Shown here: positions 16,822-25,558 of the stretch, one piece after another
Position numbering within the stretch: the first letter of the stretch is position 1
Layout: every line of letters begins with the position of its first letter
Assembly: GCF_007859765.1 (NCBI RefSeq)
Contig: NZ_SIHJ01000004.1
Coordinates: 156,390 to 220,389 of the forward strand
DNA: 64,000 nt
Source of the DNA: Posidoniimonas corsicana
GTDB taxonomy: Bacteria > Planctomycetota > Planctomycetia > Pirellulales > Lacipirellulaceae
Direction: 5' to 3'
Notes under the pieces: generated by a model
Databases searched by the model: none
What the model was told of the DNA's origin: nothing
The model's input: only the letters and a program-made list of their open reading frames with translations
Made by a program: the position numbers and the translations under genes

Positions 16822-18300
16822 ATGCCCGCTGCGCTTGGCCCCGCCCCCGCTGACTGCCCCTCCGTGCTGGTGATTGATGACGACCCGCTGATATCGGTAG
16901 TAGTGCGGCGGGCGTTGGAGGGCATCAACCACCGCATGCGGACCGCCCTGGATGGCAAGCTGGGGCTGGACGCGATCTCCACTGAGCAGCCAGACGTCAT
17001 TGTGCTGGACAACGTGCTCCCCGACGGGCTCGGCGTCGAGGTGCTGGAGCAGATCCACCAACTGGCGCCCAACGTGCCGGTGCTGTTCGTCACGGCCCGC
17101 GGGTCGGGCAGCACCGCCATCGAGGCGATGAAGCTGTGCGCGTTCGACTACCTGCCGAAGCCGCTCGACCCGCCAAAGCTCAAGAGCCAGATCCGCCGGG
17201 CGCTGTCGCTACGGCAACTGATCCAGTCCGACCCGACCCTCAGCCACAGCGGCGACGCGCGCTCGGCCGACGCTCCGACGGAACCACCGCCCACCTCCGA
17301 CGCGTTGGTTGGCGAGTGCCCGGCTATGCAGTCCGTCTTCAAGGCGATCGGCAAAGTCGCCTCGCAGAACGTCGCGGTGCTGTTGAGGGGCGAGCACGGA
17401 ACCGGCAAGGAGGCTATCGCCCGCGAGATCCACTTCCACAGCCAGCGGAAGACCGGACCGCTCGTCAAGATCCACTGCCCGGCGTTCGAGGAACGACAGC
17501 TCGAGCTCGAGATATTCGGGACCGAGTCCCAACCAGGGAAGATCGAGGAGGCAGCCGGCGGCACCCTGGTGCTGCAGGAGATTGGCGGGCTGGGGCTCTC
17601 GCTGCAGTCTAAGCTGCTCCCGCTGTTCCGCGACGGCGCGTACCTGCCGGTCGGCGGCGCGGCGCCCCGCCGGGCGGACTGCCGCGTCATCTCGATCACC
17701 GGCGAGCCGCTCGAGGCCCGCGTCCGCAGCGGCGACTTCCGGTCGGACCTCTACTACACCCTCGGCGCTTTCGTCATCACGCTGCCGCCGCTCCGCCAGC
17801 GGCGGGGCGACCTGCCGCTGCTAATCGCGCACAGCCTCAACAAGCTCCGTCCGATCTACAAGGAATTCGGCGTCGAGCAGCCGCGCGTCTCTGAGGCGGC
17901 GATGCAGTCCCTCTGCAGCCACGTCTGGCCCGGCAACATCGACGAGCTGGAGAGCGTGCTGAAGCGTGCGTTGGTCGAGCAGAAGGGCCACATCCTGCTC
18001 GCGGCCGACCTGCGTGACGTCCTGTCCGGCGACCCGGTTGTGCAGCCCTCGGAGGAGTCGGACGACGGGCAGTACACGACCGATTGGGTCTCGTTCGCCC
18101 AGCTGCGGATCGACGGCGGCACCGACACGCTCCACGCCGATGCGATCGAAGAAGCCGAGCGCAAGCTCTTCGCGCGGGTGCTGAGCCACACGGGCGGAAA
18201 CCAGGCCCACGCGGCGCGCCTGCTGGGGATCACCCGGGCGAGCCTCCGCAAGAAGCTGCGGATGTACAGCATGGCGCCGAAGCCGTCGGGAGACTCCTGA
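16822..18300 (+). CDS. NtrC-family response regulator with degenerate AAA+ domain
   Basis: This 492-residue regulator has a REC domain (DDD at 19-21, phosphoacceptor Asp63 in VIVLDNVLPDG, Lys in DYLPKPLD), an AAA+ module from LVGECPAMQSVFKAIG, and a C-terminal Fis-type helix-turn-helix (GGNQAHAARLLGITRASLRKK). The AAA+ part keeps Walker A (GEHGTGKE) but is abnormal: the segment that should hold GAFTGA is deleted (EIFGTES passes directly to QPGKIEEAAGG), Walker B reads TLVLQEI in place of TLFLDEI, and the sensor II Arg is Asp in GNIDELES. It is therefore unlikely to activate sigma-54 in the normal way and may act as a plain DNA-binding regulator. A hybrid kinase gene follows after 13 bases. 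Confidence 0.88.
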   Translation: MPAALGPAPADCPSVLVIDDDPLISVVVRRALEGINHRMRTALDGKLGLDAISTEQPDVIVLDNVLPDGLGVEVLEQIHQLAPNVPVLFVTARGSGSTAIEAMKLCAFDYLPKPLDPPKLKSQIRRALSLRQLIQSDPTLSHSGDARSADAPTEPPPTSDALVGECPAMQSVFKAIGKVASQNVAVLLRGEHGTGKEAIAREIHFHSQRKTGPLVKIHCPAFEERQLELEIFGTESQPGKIEEAAGGTLVLQEIGGLGLSLQSKLLPLFRDGAYLPVGGAAPRRADCRVISITGEPLEARVRSGDFRSDLYYTLGAFVITLPPLRQRRGDLPLLIAHSLNKLRPIYKEFGVEQPRVSEAAMQSLCSHVWPGNIDELESVLKRALVEQKGHILLAADLRDVLSGDPVVQPSEESDDGQYTTDWVSFAQLRIDGGTDTLHADAIEEAERKLFARVLSHTGGNQAHAARLLGITRASLRKKLRMYSMAPKPSGDS

Positions 18301-18313
18301 GGACCCCGCGATC

Positions 18314-20500
18314 ATGATCAGGCGGAGATCAAGCGGACGGACGGGCGGCCCCCACTCGCAGGGGCGGCTGATGACCATCCTGTACGTCAGCGCGCTCAGC
18401 TCCGTGGCGCTGTTGACCTGCGGTGGCCAGTGGCTCGTCCAGCGGCAGCTGGTGCGCGGCGAGAGCGACTCGCGGGTCATCAACATCGCGGGTCGGCAGC
18501 GGATGCTCAGCCAGAAGCTCGCCAAAGCCTCGCTCCAGATCGAGTCGTCCGGCGCCGGACACAGCGCGGGGCGGGACGAGCTGCGTCAGACGCTGGACCT
18601 GTGGTCTCGCTCCCACCGTGGGCTGCAGAGCGGCGACGCCGAAGAGGGACTGCCGGGTCACAACTCCCAGGCGGTGCAGCGGCTGTTCGCGGCGATCGAG
18701 CCCGATTACCGGGCCATGCGTTCCTCGGCCCTCACGCTGCTCGACCCGGCGACCAGCCCGCCGATGGCGGCCCGGGCCGCGGCGTCCATCCAGGAGCACG
18801 AGGACCAGTTCCTGGCGGGTATGGACGACATTGTTTCGCAGTACGTGCGGGAAGCAGAGGGCAAGGTTGCGCGGCTTAGGCTGCTGGAGCGGGCGATCCT
18901 GGCGCTCACGCTGCTCGTGCTGCTGGCCGAAGGCCTGCTAATCTTTCGACCCGCGGTTCGACAGATCGACCGTACCCTCGCCCGCCTCAACCGCACCGGC
19001 CGGCGGCTGCGGGCCGCCAAGCTTCGGGCCGAGGAGGCGGACGCCGCCAAGTCCCGTTTCTTGGCCAACGTGAGCCACGAGCTCCGCACGCCAATGACCG
19101 CGGTGCTCGGGATGACCGAGGTCGCCCGCGGCGAGACCGACCCGGACCGCCGCGACAACAGCCTCGCCACCGTATCGCAGGCGGGCGAGCTGCTGCTCGG
19201 CCTGCTGAACGACCTGATCGACTTCGCCCGTATCGACTCCGGCAAGCTGGAGCTGGTGATCCGCCCGTTCTCCCCGCACGAGGTGCTAGGACGCGTCTGC
19301 GAGATGATGCGTCCCGCCTGCGAGGCGAAGAACCTCAGCCTCGCGCCGATGGCGGGCGTAGACAAGGAGTTGCGGGTGCTGGGTGACGCGCGGCGGCTAG
19401 AGCAGGTGCTGCTGAACCTGCTTGCGAACGCGATCAAGTGGACCAGCGAGGGGGTGATCTACGCCCGCTGCGAGACGCTCCGCTCGAGCGGTTCGCTGGT
19501 CACTCTCAGGTACACAATCCAGGACACGGGCGTCGGGATAAGCGAGGAGCACCACGGGCGTGTCTTCGAACCGTTTACGCAGGTGGCCGGCGACAAGACG
19601 ACCGCAATCAGTGGCGTCGGGTTGGGCTTGGCGATCTGCAAGCGCATCGCGAACGCGATGGGGGCGGACCTCAGCCTCACCAGCAGCCCCGGCGTCGGGA
19701 CCACGGTCACTCTAACAACCGACTTCTGCCTGGCGGGCCCAGCCTCGCCGCAGGCCGATCATCCGCCCGCCACGGAAACGACGCCCAGGCGGGTGCTGGT
19801 CGTCGAGGACACCGAGGTCATCCAGGCCGTTTTCCACGAGTTCTTAAGTGGCGCCGGGCACGCCGTCGCCGTGGCGGACAGTGGCGAGCAGGCCGCGGAG
19901 CTGACGGCGGAGCAGTCGTTCGAAATCGCGTTCGTGGACCTGCAACTCCCCGGCATGGACGGCGTGGCCACCGCCAACGCGCTCCGTCAGGGTGCAGTGG
20001 GAGGTCGGGCGCCCAGGCTGGTGTGCGTGACCGCCGACGCCCGGGCGTCGCTTGAGGATTCGCAGCTCGAAGCGGTCTTCGATTCGGTGCTGATCAAGCC
20101 GTTCAGCCGGGCCCAGATTGAGCAAGAGATCGCGGCGACTGCCGGTCTGGGCGGTTTCCCTCCCGCAGCCGACAGCGGTGAACCCGGCGCAGATGGAGAA
20201 GCCGATCTGCAGCAGGAGCTGACAGAGGTCTACCTGAAGGTTGCCGTCCAGCAGGAGCGCGACCTTTCCGCCGCGGTGGCCGAACAACGTTTGCCCGACG
20301 CGCACGTGCTGGCCCACCGTATCGCCGGCCAGGTCGCCTGCTTTGGCGAGCCGGAGTTGGTGGCCGGGCTCAGGTCGCTAGAAGACGCTTGCAAGGCAGG
20401 CCAATACGACCGGGCCGCTGCGGACGCCAAACAGTGGCTGCCCGAGCTCAAACGCTTCCGGTCGAAGCTGAGCAGCGAGCTCGTCGACCTGCCGAGCTAA
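18314..20500 (+). CDS. Hybrid histidine kinase with PilJ/NarX-like sensor, receiver and HPt domains
   Basis: This 728-residue inner-membrane kinase has one N-terminal helix, a periplasmic four-helix-type sensor beginning VINIAGRQRMLSQKLAK (the PilJ/NarX P-box-like segment), and a second helix near residue 200 (LLVLLAEGLLIF). The cytoplasmic part has HisKA (VSHELRTPMTAVLGM), HATPase (NLLANAIKW, DTGVGISEEH, GVGLGLAICKRI), a receiver (VLVVEDTEV...FVDLQLPGMDG) and a C-terminal HPt with His in LAHRIAGQ. It probably phosphorylates the preceding regulator, whose stop is 13 bases upstream. In NarX this sensor segment binds nitrate, so nitrate sensing is plausible here, but PilJ-type sensors recognise other ligands too. 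Confidence 0.88.
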   Translation: MIRRRSSGRTGGPHSQGRLMTILYVSALSSVALLTCGGQWLVQRQLVRGESDSRVINIAGRQRMLSQKLAKASLQIESSGAGHSAGRDELRQTLDLWSRSHRGLQSGDAEEGLPGHNSQAVQRLFAAIEPDYRAMRSSALTLLDPATSPPMAARAAASIQEHEDQFLAGMDDIVSQYVREAEGKVARLRLLERAILALTLLVLLAEGLLIFRPAVRQIDRTLARLNRTGRRLRAAKLRAEEADAAKSRFLANVSHELRTPMTAVLGMTEVARGETDPDRRDNSLATVSQAGELLLGLLNDLIDFARIDSGKLELVIRPFSPHEVLGRVCEMMRPACEAKNLSLAPMAGVDKELRVLGDARRLEQVLLNLLANAIKWTSEGVIYARCETLRSSGSLVTLRYTIQDTGVGISEEHHGRVFEPFTQVAGDKTTAISGVGLGLAICKRIANAMGADLSLTSSPGVGTTVTLTTDFCLAGPASPQADHPPATETTPRRVLVVEDTEVIQAVFHEFLSGAGHAVAVADSGEQAAELTAEQSFEIAFVDLQLPGMDGVATANALRQGAVGGRAPRLVCVTADARASLEDSQLEAVFDSVLIKPFSRAQIEQEIAATAGLGGFPPAADSGEPGADGEADLQQELTEVYLKVAVQQERDLSAAVAEQRLPDAHVLAHRIAGQVACFGEPELVAGLRSLEDACKAGQYDRAAADAKQWLPELKRFRSKLSSELVDLPS

Positions 20501-20775
20501 CGGCGTTCGCCGGTCGCATTGTGCGGACCGTGCGGAGTGTGCCGAATAGGCGCGTGAGCGAGTTGGACCCTCTGTATGCGGACGGCAAGCCGAATCCCCT
20601 TTGCTTGAAGGGCTGGGCGGCCGTGAGCATACTGAATCGCTCAGGCAGGCAAGGCAAACCTTGGCGAACAGGTCCGCCAGACGATGCGTACCGACACGTA
20701 GTGCCGACCCGCCAAAGCCGCCGCCGCCCCACGACCCCACCCAGCTTTTCTCTCCTCTCCCAGACGGTGTAAGCC

Positions 20776-21003
20776 ATGCCCAAGTACCTTCTCGCCACCG
20801 CCCTCACCGTGACCTTCCTCGGCGCCTGCGCCGTCAGCGACGCGTCTGCCGGTTGGTTCCACCGGCACTCCCAGCGGTCCAACTACTACTACCGCTCGGC
20901 CACGCCGACCTACCGCAGCGTCCCCACGCCCGCCGTGCGGGTGTACCGCAGCACCTACTCGCCCAGCTTCTTCCGCGATCAGGACGGCTACGGCGAGAGC
21001 TGA
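20776..21003 (+). CDS. Small secreted Tyr/Arg-rich protein
   Basis: This 75-residue protein has a signal peptide (LLATALTVTFLGACAVSDASA) with cleavage near ASA-GW, then a short mature chain rich in Tyr, Ser, Arg and His (YYYRS, TYRSVP, VRVYRS). I do not recognise a family; similar short basic secreted proteins are common in planctomycetes. A strong terminator follows 32 bases after the stop, and the ORF is isolated from both neighbours by over 250 bases or by strand, which supports a stand-alone transcript. Confidence 0.65.
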   Translation: MPKYLLATALTVTFLGACAVSDASAGWFHRHSQRSNYYYRSATPTYRSVPTPAVRVYRSTYSPSFFRDQDGYGES

Positions 21004-21034
21004 GCTGAGGCAGTCTACTCCGACGAACGCGCGC

Positions 21035-21062
21035 AGCCGGCGGTCCTCCGCCGGCTGTTTTT
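21035..21062 (+). terminator. Rho-independent terminator after the small secreted protein
   Basis: Perfect 9-bp arms AGCCGGCGG (21035-21043) and CCGCCGGCT (21048-21056) with a TCCT loop are followed by GTTTTT. It ends just before the stop of the convergent BNR-repeat gene. Confidence 0.85.
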
Positions 21063-21070
21063 AATGCGCC

Positions 21071-23986
21071 CTACGCCGGCCGCAGGGCTCCCGGTGCCTG
21101 ACGGCGCCGAGTTAGCAGCACGAAGGGGAGGAGCAGCAGGCCGCCCGTGGGCTCCGGGGCCTGAAACGATTGTGCGGGATCGGCGAGGCTTTGGCCGAAG
21201 GTGTCTGCCCAGACCCGGTAGTCAGCCTGCGTGACCTGGCCGTCGCCGTTGGCGTCGCCGGCGGTGTAGGGGGGGAGGTCGGTCGCCCCCAAGGTGTCAC
21301 GCCATACCGTGTAGTCGGCCGCGTCAACCAGCCCGTCGCGGTTGAAGTCGCCGGGCAGGCTGGGGCCGACCAGAGAGTAGCCGACGCCGTCGAACCAGGT
21401 CCGAGATGCGGCGCCGTTGAGCGTCTGCCAATCGTCGATGAAGACCTGGAGGTCGGTGCCATCGGCCACTTCCGATCTGCCTAGGTAGGCGCGGTAGAGC
21501 AGCAGGTCGTTGGCGTTGGCCGCTACTTCGACTTCGTTTTCGAACTGACCCGAATTGGCGTGCTGAGAGCCGTACTTCCGGAAGTCGATCAGGTTGTTCT
21601 CTTCAAGGCCGGCGAGGAGGCGCCAGTCTTCGTCGTTGTCGCTCCAGAAGTAGGCGAAGAGATCGTACGTGCCGTCCGCCAATCCGGAAAGCGTGGTGTG
21701 CAGCATCGCCGCGTCCTCGGTCCCGGACTCGTTGGACGAGTAGACGCTTCCTCCATTGCCGACGCCCGACCGCTGGTGCCAGAGGTTGTCGTCCGGGCCA
21801 GCCAGGTCTGATGGCGCTGTAGCGCCGATGGCCGATCCATCGAGCTGGGTGGTGTTCGACGCGTTGGCGTCGACGTAGGTCACCAGCCCGCTTTGGTCAC
21901 GCGGCGGGCGGTCGATGATCCCGACGACCGCGGCGTTGATGTTGTGGGCGGTGGTGTAGTCGCCACGGAACCAGAACACGGGTTGTGGTCCTGTTCCATG
22001 GGTGTCGGGAGCAATCGGGCGGAGGTTGTCGACGGTCGAGTCCTCGGTGATCGCTTGCCAGTTCCACTTGCTCCCGTCGTAGTTGCCGCGGTAGATCTCG
22101 TGGTTTCGGGTCTCGGTTTGCCACGTTGGGTCGCGGGGGTCGAAGGGCGTTGAGATGTACAGCGTGTTCTCATCGCCGGGGATCAGGGCGCCCAGTCCTG
22201 TGTAGTCCTGCTCGGGGCCGTACAGGCGGTCTCCCATCCTTGCGATCTCCTGGTTGGACCAGGACTCAGAGTTGGGGTCCCAGCGGGCGAAGTGCAGGCG
22301 GTGGTCGATCGGGTTCTCGGTCCCGCCGTCGTTGGCAGACCCGTCGGTGTTCCACCGCGAGGTGTACAACGCCATCAGGTTGCCCTGGGAATCGAGCGCG
22401 GCGTCGGTCGTCCAGAGGCGGTTGTGGCCCTCTCCGAGCCCGTCGGGCGCCGCGACCAAGGTGAAGTCGGTGGCGTCCGGTACGGCGCCGTCGCCCGCGG
22501 TGACGTTGCTGTCGAACAGGTTCGCGTCGATCAGGTTTCCCCGCATGTCGAACGTCTGGCCGCCCTCGATGTAGCCCGCGAAGACGCTGTTGTTGTAGTT
22601 GCGGGGGTGCGTTTCGGTCGTGGTGAAGTAGATCCGCGACTCGCCGTCGCTGGCGTACTTTGGGTACGCGGAGTAGCCCTGCGCGTCGCTTTCGAGGAAC
22701 TGCCCCTTCCACTCGAGCGTGCTGCTGTCGGGGTGGTATTCAGCGACGTTGGGCATATTCTGTCCGGCGCCGTTGGTCGAGAGCCGGCCGTACGAGCGTG
22801 AGATGTCGTACACCTTGCCCTCGTCGGCCAGGTAGAACAGGTTGTGGTAGCTGATGTTGCCCTGGTCCGGGTTGCCGGTCTGGTCGGCTCCGGGCACGTT
22901 GTCGTACCAGTTGAACAGCCGCTCTTCGGACCACGAGGTGCTGTCGCCCGGGTTGGTGGAGACCCGGTAGCGGGTCCACTCGTCACCCAGCCCGCCGTTG
23001 TTGCCGTGGTTAGCGTAGGTCGCCAGGTAACGCCCATCCGGAAGCACCAGCAAGGCACCCACGTTGTGGTCGTCGTTCTGGATGGCGGGGTTCCCCTGCA
23101 CCTGGTTGGAGAGCCGGGTCCTCACACGCCGACCGCTGACGGGATCGAAATCCACGACATCGACGTTGCCCGGGTACCCGCCGCCCTGCACGGTCTCGTC
23201 GAAGCCCACCGAGTTGACCAGGACGTGGCCGTTGTTGGGGTTTACAATGCTCCGCTCGTCCGTGTACCAGGTCCAGTTGCCGTCGCTGTCGAACTGGATC
23301 AGGTTGCCGTGCACGATGTCGCCGATCTCGTCGGGCGGTGGCGGCGGCAGCAGATTGGCGCCAATCGCGTCAAAGGCGACGTTCCGCGCGCTGCCGAACG
23401 AGCCGGGGTTGAGCCCGGCGCCGACCGAAATCCGCAGCCGGGTCGAGGTGGCGGGCACCATACCGGCCATAGGGTTGTCCACCAGCTGCCAGCCGGCGCC
23501 GCTTGCCTGGGTGACGTAGGAGTTGCTGCCGAGGAGGGAGTTGGTCGCGTCGTAGAACTCGTAGGACACGAAGCCGAAGTCGTTGCCATCGTTGTTGTAG
23601 AAGGCGTAGGAGAGCCCCAGGTGGCGGTCGCCCTGCGAGATCAACTCGTTGTGCGGCGTTAGGTCGATGTCCTGATAGATGAGCCCGCTGTTCTGAGCGC
23701 CGCCGATCAGCGAGTCGGCGCTGCCCAGCCCCGAGTGCTCCCAACTCCCCGAGAGGAAGTTGTTCCCCTCGAAGGCGGCGTCAGGGTTAGCGTTGCCAAT
23801 TGGCGCGTCGCCAATCCACAGCGGATTTCTGCCCGCGGCGACGGTCCAACCGCTAGGCGGGTTGGTCGGTGATCCCGCTTCGAATCCGCTGTTCACGACC
23901 GAGAGTGTGACCTGCGAGCAGCATGCCGGGATGAAGCCGAACTGGACGAGGACAATCGGGCAGGCAGTCGCTAGCAGTAGGCGCAT
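21071..23986 (-). CDS. Secreted BNR-repeat (BNR_4-like) protein with dockerin-like and PEP-CTERM-like tail
   Basis: This 971-residue exported protein has an N-terminal signal, a carbohydrate-binding-like beta domain (about 28-210), and a beta-propeller region (about 230-680) with BNR-type blades; NPNNGHVLVNSVGFDET, NPAIQNDDHNVGALLVLPDG and HRLHFARWD match the BNR_4 group found in polysaccharide lyases and related proteins. A second beta domain is followed by a dockerin-like pair (GDFNRDGLVDAADYTVWRD and GDANGDGQVTQADYRVW) and a hydrophobic C-terminal helix ending in Arg residues (LLLLPFVLLTRRRQ). It probably acts on, or binds, an extracellular uronate-containing polysaccharide. The upstream SGNH gene is on the same strand, 206 bases away. 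Whether it is a lyase cannot be decided without active-site mapping. Confidence 0.8.
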   Translation of the reverse strand: MRLLLATACPIVLVQFGFIPACCSQVTLSVVNSGFEAGSPTNPPSGWTVAAGRNPLWIGDAPIGNANPDAAFEGNNFLSGSWEHSGLGSADSLIGGAQNSGLIYQDIDLTPHNELISQGDRHLGLSYAFYNNDGNDFGFVSYEFYDATNSLLGSNSYVTQASGAGWQLVDNPMAGMVPATSTRLRISVGAGLNPGSFGSARNVAFDAIGANLLPPPPPDEIGDIVHGNLIQFDSDGNWTWYTDERSIVNPNNGHVLVNSVGFDETVQGGGYPGNVDVVDFDPVSGRRVRTRLSNQVQGNPAIQNDDHNVGALLVLPDGRYLATYANHGNNGGLGDEWTRYRVSTNPGDSTSWSEERLFNWYDNVPGADQTGNPDQGNISYHNLFYLADEGKVYDISRSYGRLSTNGAGQNMPNVAEYHPDSSTLEWKGQFLESDAQGYSAYPKYASDGESRIYFTTTETHPRNYNNSVFAGYIEGGQTFDMRGNLIDANLFDSNVTAGDGAVPDATDFTLVAAPDGLGEGHNRLWTTDAALDSQGNLMALYTSRWNTDGSANDGGTENPIDHRLHFARWDPNSESWSNQEIARMGDRLYGPEQDYTGLGALIPGDENTLYISTPFDPRDPTWQTETRNHEIYRGNYDGSKWNWQAITEDSTVDNLRPIAPDTHGTGPQPVFWFRGDYTTAHNINAAVVGIIDRPPRDQSGLVTYVDANASNTTQLDGSAIGATAPSDLAGPDDNLWHQRSGVGNGGSVYSSNESGTEDAAMLHTTLSGLADGTYDLFAYFWSDNDEDWRLLAGLEENNLIDFRKYGSQHANSGQFENEVEVAANANDLLLYRAYLGRSEVADGTDLQVFIDDWQTLNGAASRTWFDGVGYSLVGPSLPGDFNRDGLVDAADYTVWRDTLGATDLPPYTAGDANGDGQVTQADYRVWADTFGQSLADPAQSFQAPEPTGGLLLLPFVLLTRRRQAPGALRPA

Positions 23987-24192
23987 AACGTCGTCGAGGA
24001 GGCGGAAACGGGCGGGTAAGCGAGACTAGAAGGTCCGCTGCGTGGGCGAGCAGTCTTTCACGAATGATGCAGCCCATCCTACTTGCGATCGCCAGGCGTG
24101 GCCTGGGACGAATGCGCAAAACGCTGACGCGGATGCGGTCGGCGTCGATGGTGAGTCGCGACACGAAGCAGCGCACGCCAACAGCCGCGATA

Positions 24193-25077
24193 TCACCGCT
24201 TGGCGCTGGGGTCGCCTGTGGGGGGCGGCGCGTGATCCTCCTTCGCAGGAGGGCCAAGCAACTCGATGAGCACCGGATTGAGGGCCTTCTCCCACACGAT
24301 GTACCCGGGCAGGCCCAGGTGCAGGCCATCGGAGAACACGCCTGGCCGGGCCTTGCCGTCGGTAGCGACAAGCCCCTCGTTGATGTCGAGGTACCGGATG
24401 GCGTCGCCGTCGGCGAGTTCGGCCAGGCATTTGTTCGCCTCGTTGATCGCTTCTGCGGCGCCTGGGTTCTGAGGCCTGGCGAACAGGCCGACCAGGATGA
24501 TCTTCGCGTCGGGCGTGCGGGTTGCGAACTCGTGGAGGATCGCCTGCACCCCGGTGACGATGTCGTCGACGTGCGACGCGTCGGCCGCGCCTTGCCACGG
24601 CAGGTTGTTGGTCCCCGCTTGCAGCACGACCACCTTCGGCTCTACGCCGTCGAGCTCGCCGTTGCGGAGTCGCCACAGGATGTTGTGGGTGTTGTCGCCG
24701 CCCCAGGCGAAATTGGCCGCGTTCCAGCCGTGGAAACTCTCCTGCCAGTGCTTCAGGTACTCCGGGTAGTCGGTCCCGCCCCACCGCCTGGTGATCGAAT
24801 CGCCAACGAAGTAGAGGTCGATCTGGCCGTACTTGGTCTTCTCGAGAAGTTGCTGGTGTGCAAGGACCGAGTTCGGGTCGGTGCGTTTGACCGCCTTGTG
24901 TGCGCGTGCCGCTGCGGCGAGCGTGCGTTCGCGCGATGAGGCCCCGGACTCTGCAGCGGGGGCTGTGCTGACCACGGCCAGGCACAGCAGCGCGGTTGCG
25001 ACGCGGCCTGTGTCAACGGCCCCGAGAAGCCGCCTTGCGCCGTGCCGGTCTGCTGTACGAGAAGTGTGATTCGTCAT
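24193..25077 (-). CDS. Secreted SGNH/GDSL hydrolase (esterase-like)
   Basis: This 294-residue exported hydrolase shows all four SGNH blocks: GDSITRRW with the nucleophile Ser, Gly in WGGDNTHN, Asn in QAGTNNLPW, and the catalytic Asp-x-x-His in SDGLHLG. It is closest in layout to the platelet-activating-factor acetylhydrolase-like group that contains carbohydrate acetylesterases. I prefer ATG 25077 to an upstream GTG at 25092 because a GGAA ribosome site fits it and the hydrophobic signal (VATALLCLAVVSTAPAA) remains. In this locus it may remove acetyl groups from xylan or a related glycan, which is inference from neighbours. Confidence 0.85.
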   Translation of the reverse strand: MTNHTSRTADRHGARRLLGAVDTGRVATALLCLAVVSTAPAAESGASSRERTLAAAARAHKAVKRTDPNSVLAHQQLLEKTKYGQIDLYFVGDSITRRWGGTDYPEYLKHWQESFHGWNAANFAWGGDNTHNILWRLRNGELDGVEPKVVVLQAGTNNLPWQGAADASHVDDIVTGVQAILHEFATRTPDAKIILVGLFARPQNPGAAEAINEANKCLAELADGDAIRYLDINEGLVATDGKARPGVFSDGLHLGLPGYIVWEKALNPVLIELLGPPAKEDHAPPPTGDPSAKR

Positions 25078-25106
25078 GTATCGCCGTTCCACGAAATACC
25101 GGAGGG

Positions 25107-25550
25107 TTACTGGCGTACATTCTTGTTGAGTGGGACGTCGTAGTCGACGGTGATAGCGGACTCGTCTCCCGTGATCACGAGGTTCTCTGCCTCCCAGTCG
25201 AGGGGCACGTAGCTCAGCTTGGCGAGCGGGCCCTGCGAAGGCGGCGCCGACAGGCAGGTGATCCGCACCTCGTAGGTGCCGGGGAGCAGGCCGTCGCCCT
25301 TCTCGAACGAGGTCACCTCGAATTTACCGTCGGTTCCGAACGAACCGCTCCCCGGTCGGTAGGGGAGTCCGGCGGCGCCGGTGCCTTCGACGAGGCTGAA
25401 GGAGATATCGCCGGGCTTCGGGGGCGGGCCGCCTTCAAACGTGACGGCGCCCTGAACCTTGGTGGTTGGCATCCCCGAGCCCCCGCAGCCGGCCGCGGCA
25501 AGGCAGGCCACGGCAGTCACGAGAACTCCGGCATATTTGCAGTACAGCAT
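25107..25550 (-). CDS. Lipoprotein with carboxypeptidase-regulatory/transthyretin-like domain
   Basis: This 147-residue protein starts MLYCKYAGVLVTAVA and has a lipobox LAAAGC. The mature part reads VQGAVTFEGGPPPKPGDISF..., then GTYEVRI and a terminal VDYDVPLN, the pattern of the short carboxypeptidase-regulatory-like lipoproteins that planctomycetes encode right after DUF1559 genes. The function of this family is unknown; it probably sits in a membrane or wall complex. It lies 8 bases downstream of the DUF1559 gene and 29 bases upstream of the SGNH gene, consistent with one operon. Confidence 0.8.
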   Translation of the reverse strand: MLYCKYAGVLVTAVACLAAAGCGGSGMPTTKVQGAVTFEGGPPPKPGDISFSLVEGTGAAGLPYRPGSGSFGTDGKFEVTSFEKGDGLLPGTYEVRITCLSAPPSQGPLAKLSYVPLDWEAENLVITGDESAITVDYDVPLNKNVRQ

Positions 25551-25558
25551 AGGCGTCC

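Noticed and set aside
21300..21360. CRISPR-like or DNA repeats in the dockerin-encoding parts
   Set aside because: Similar stretches recur at 28880, 41530 and here, but they encode the conserved dockerin-like motif and are not spaced arrays.
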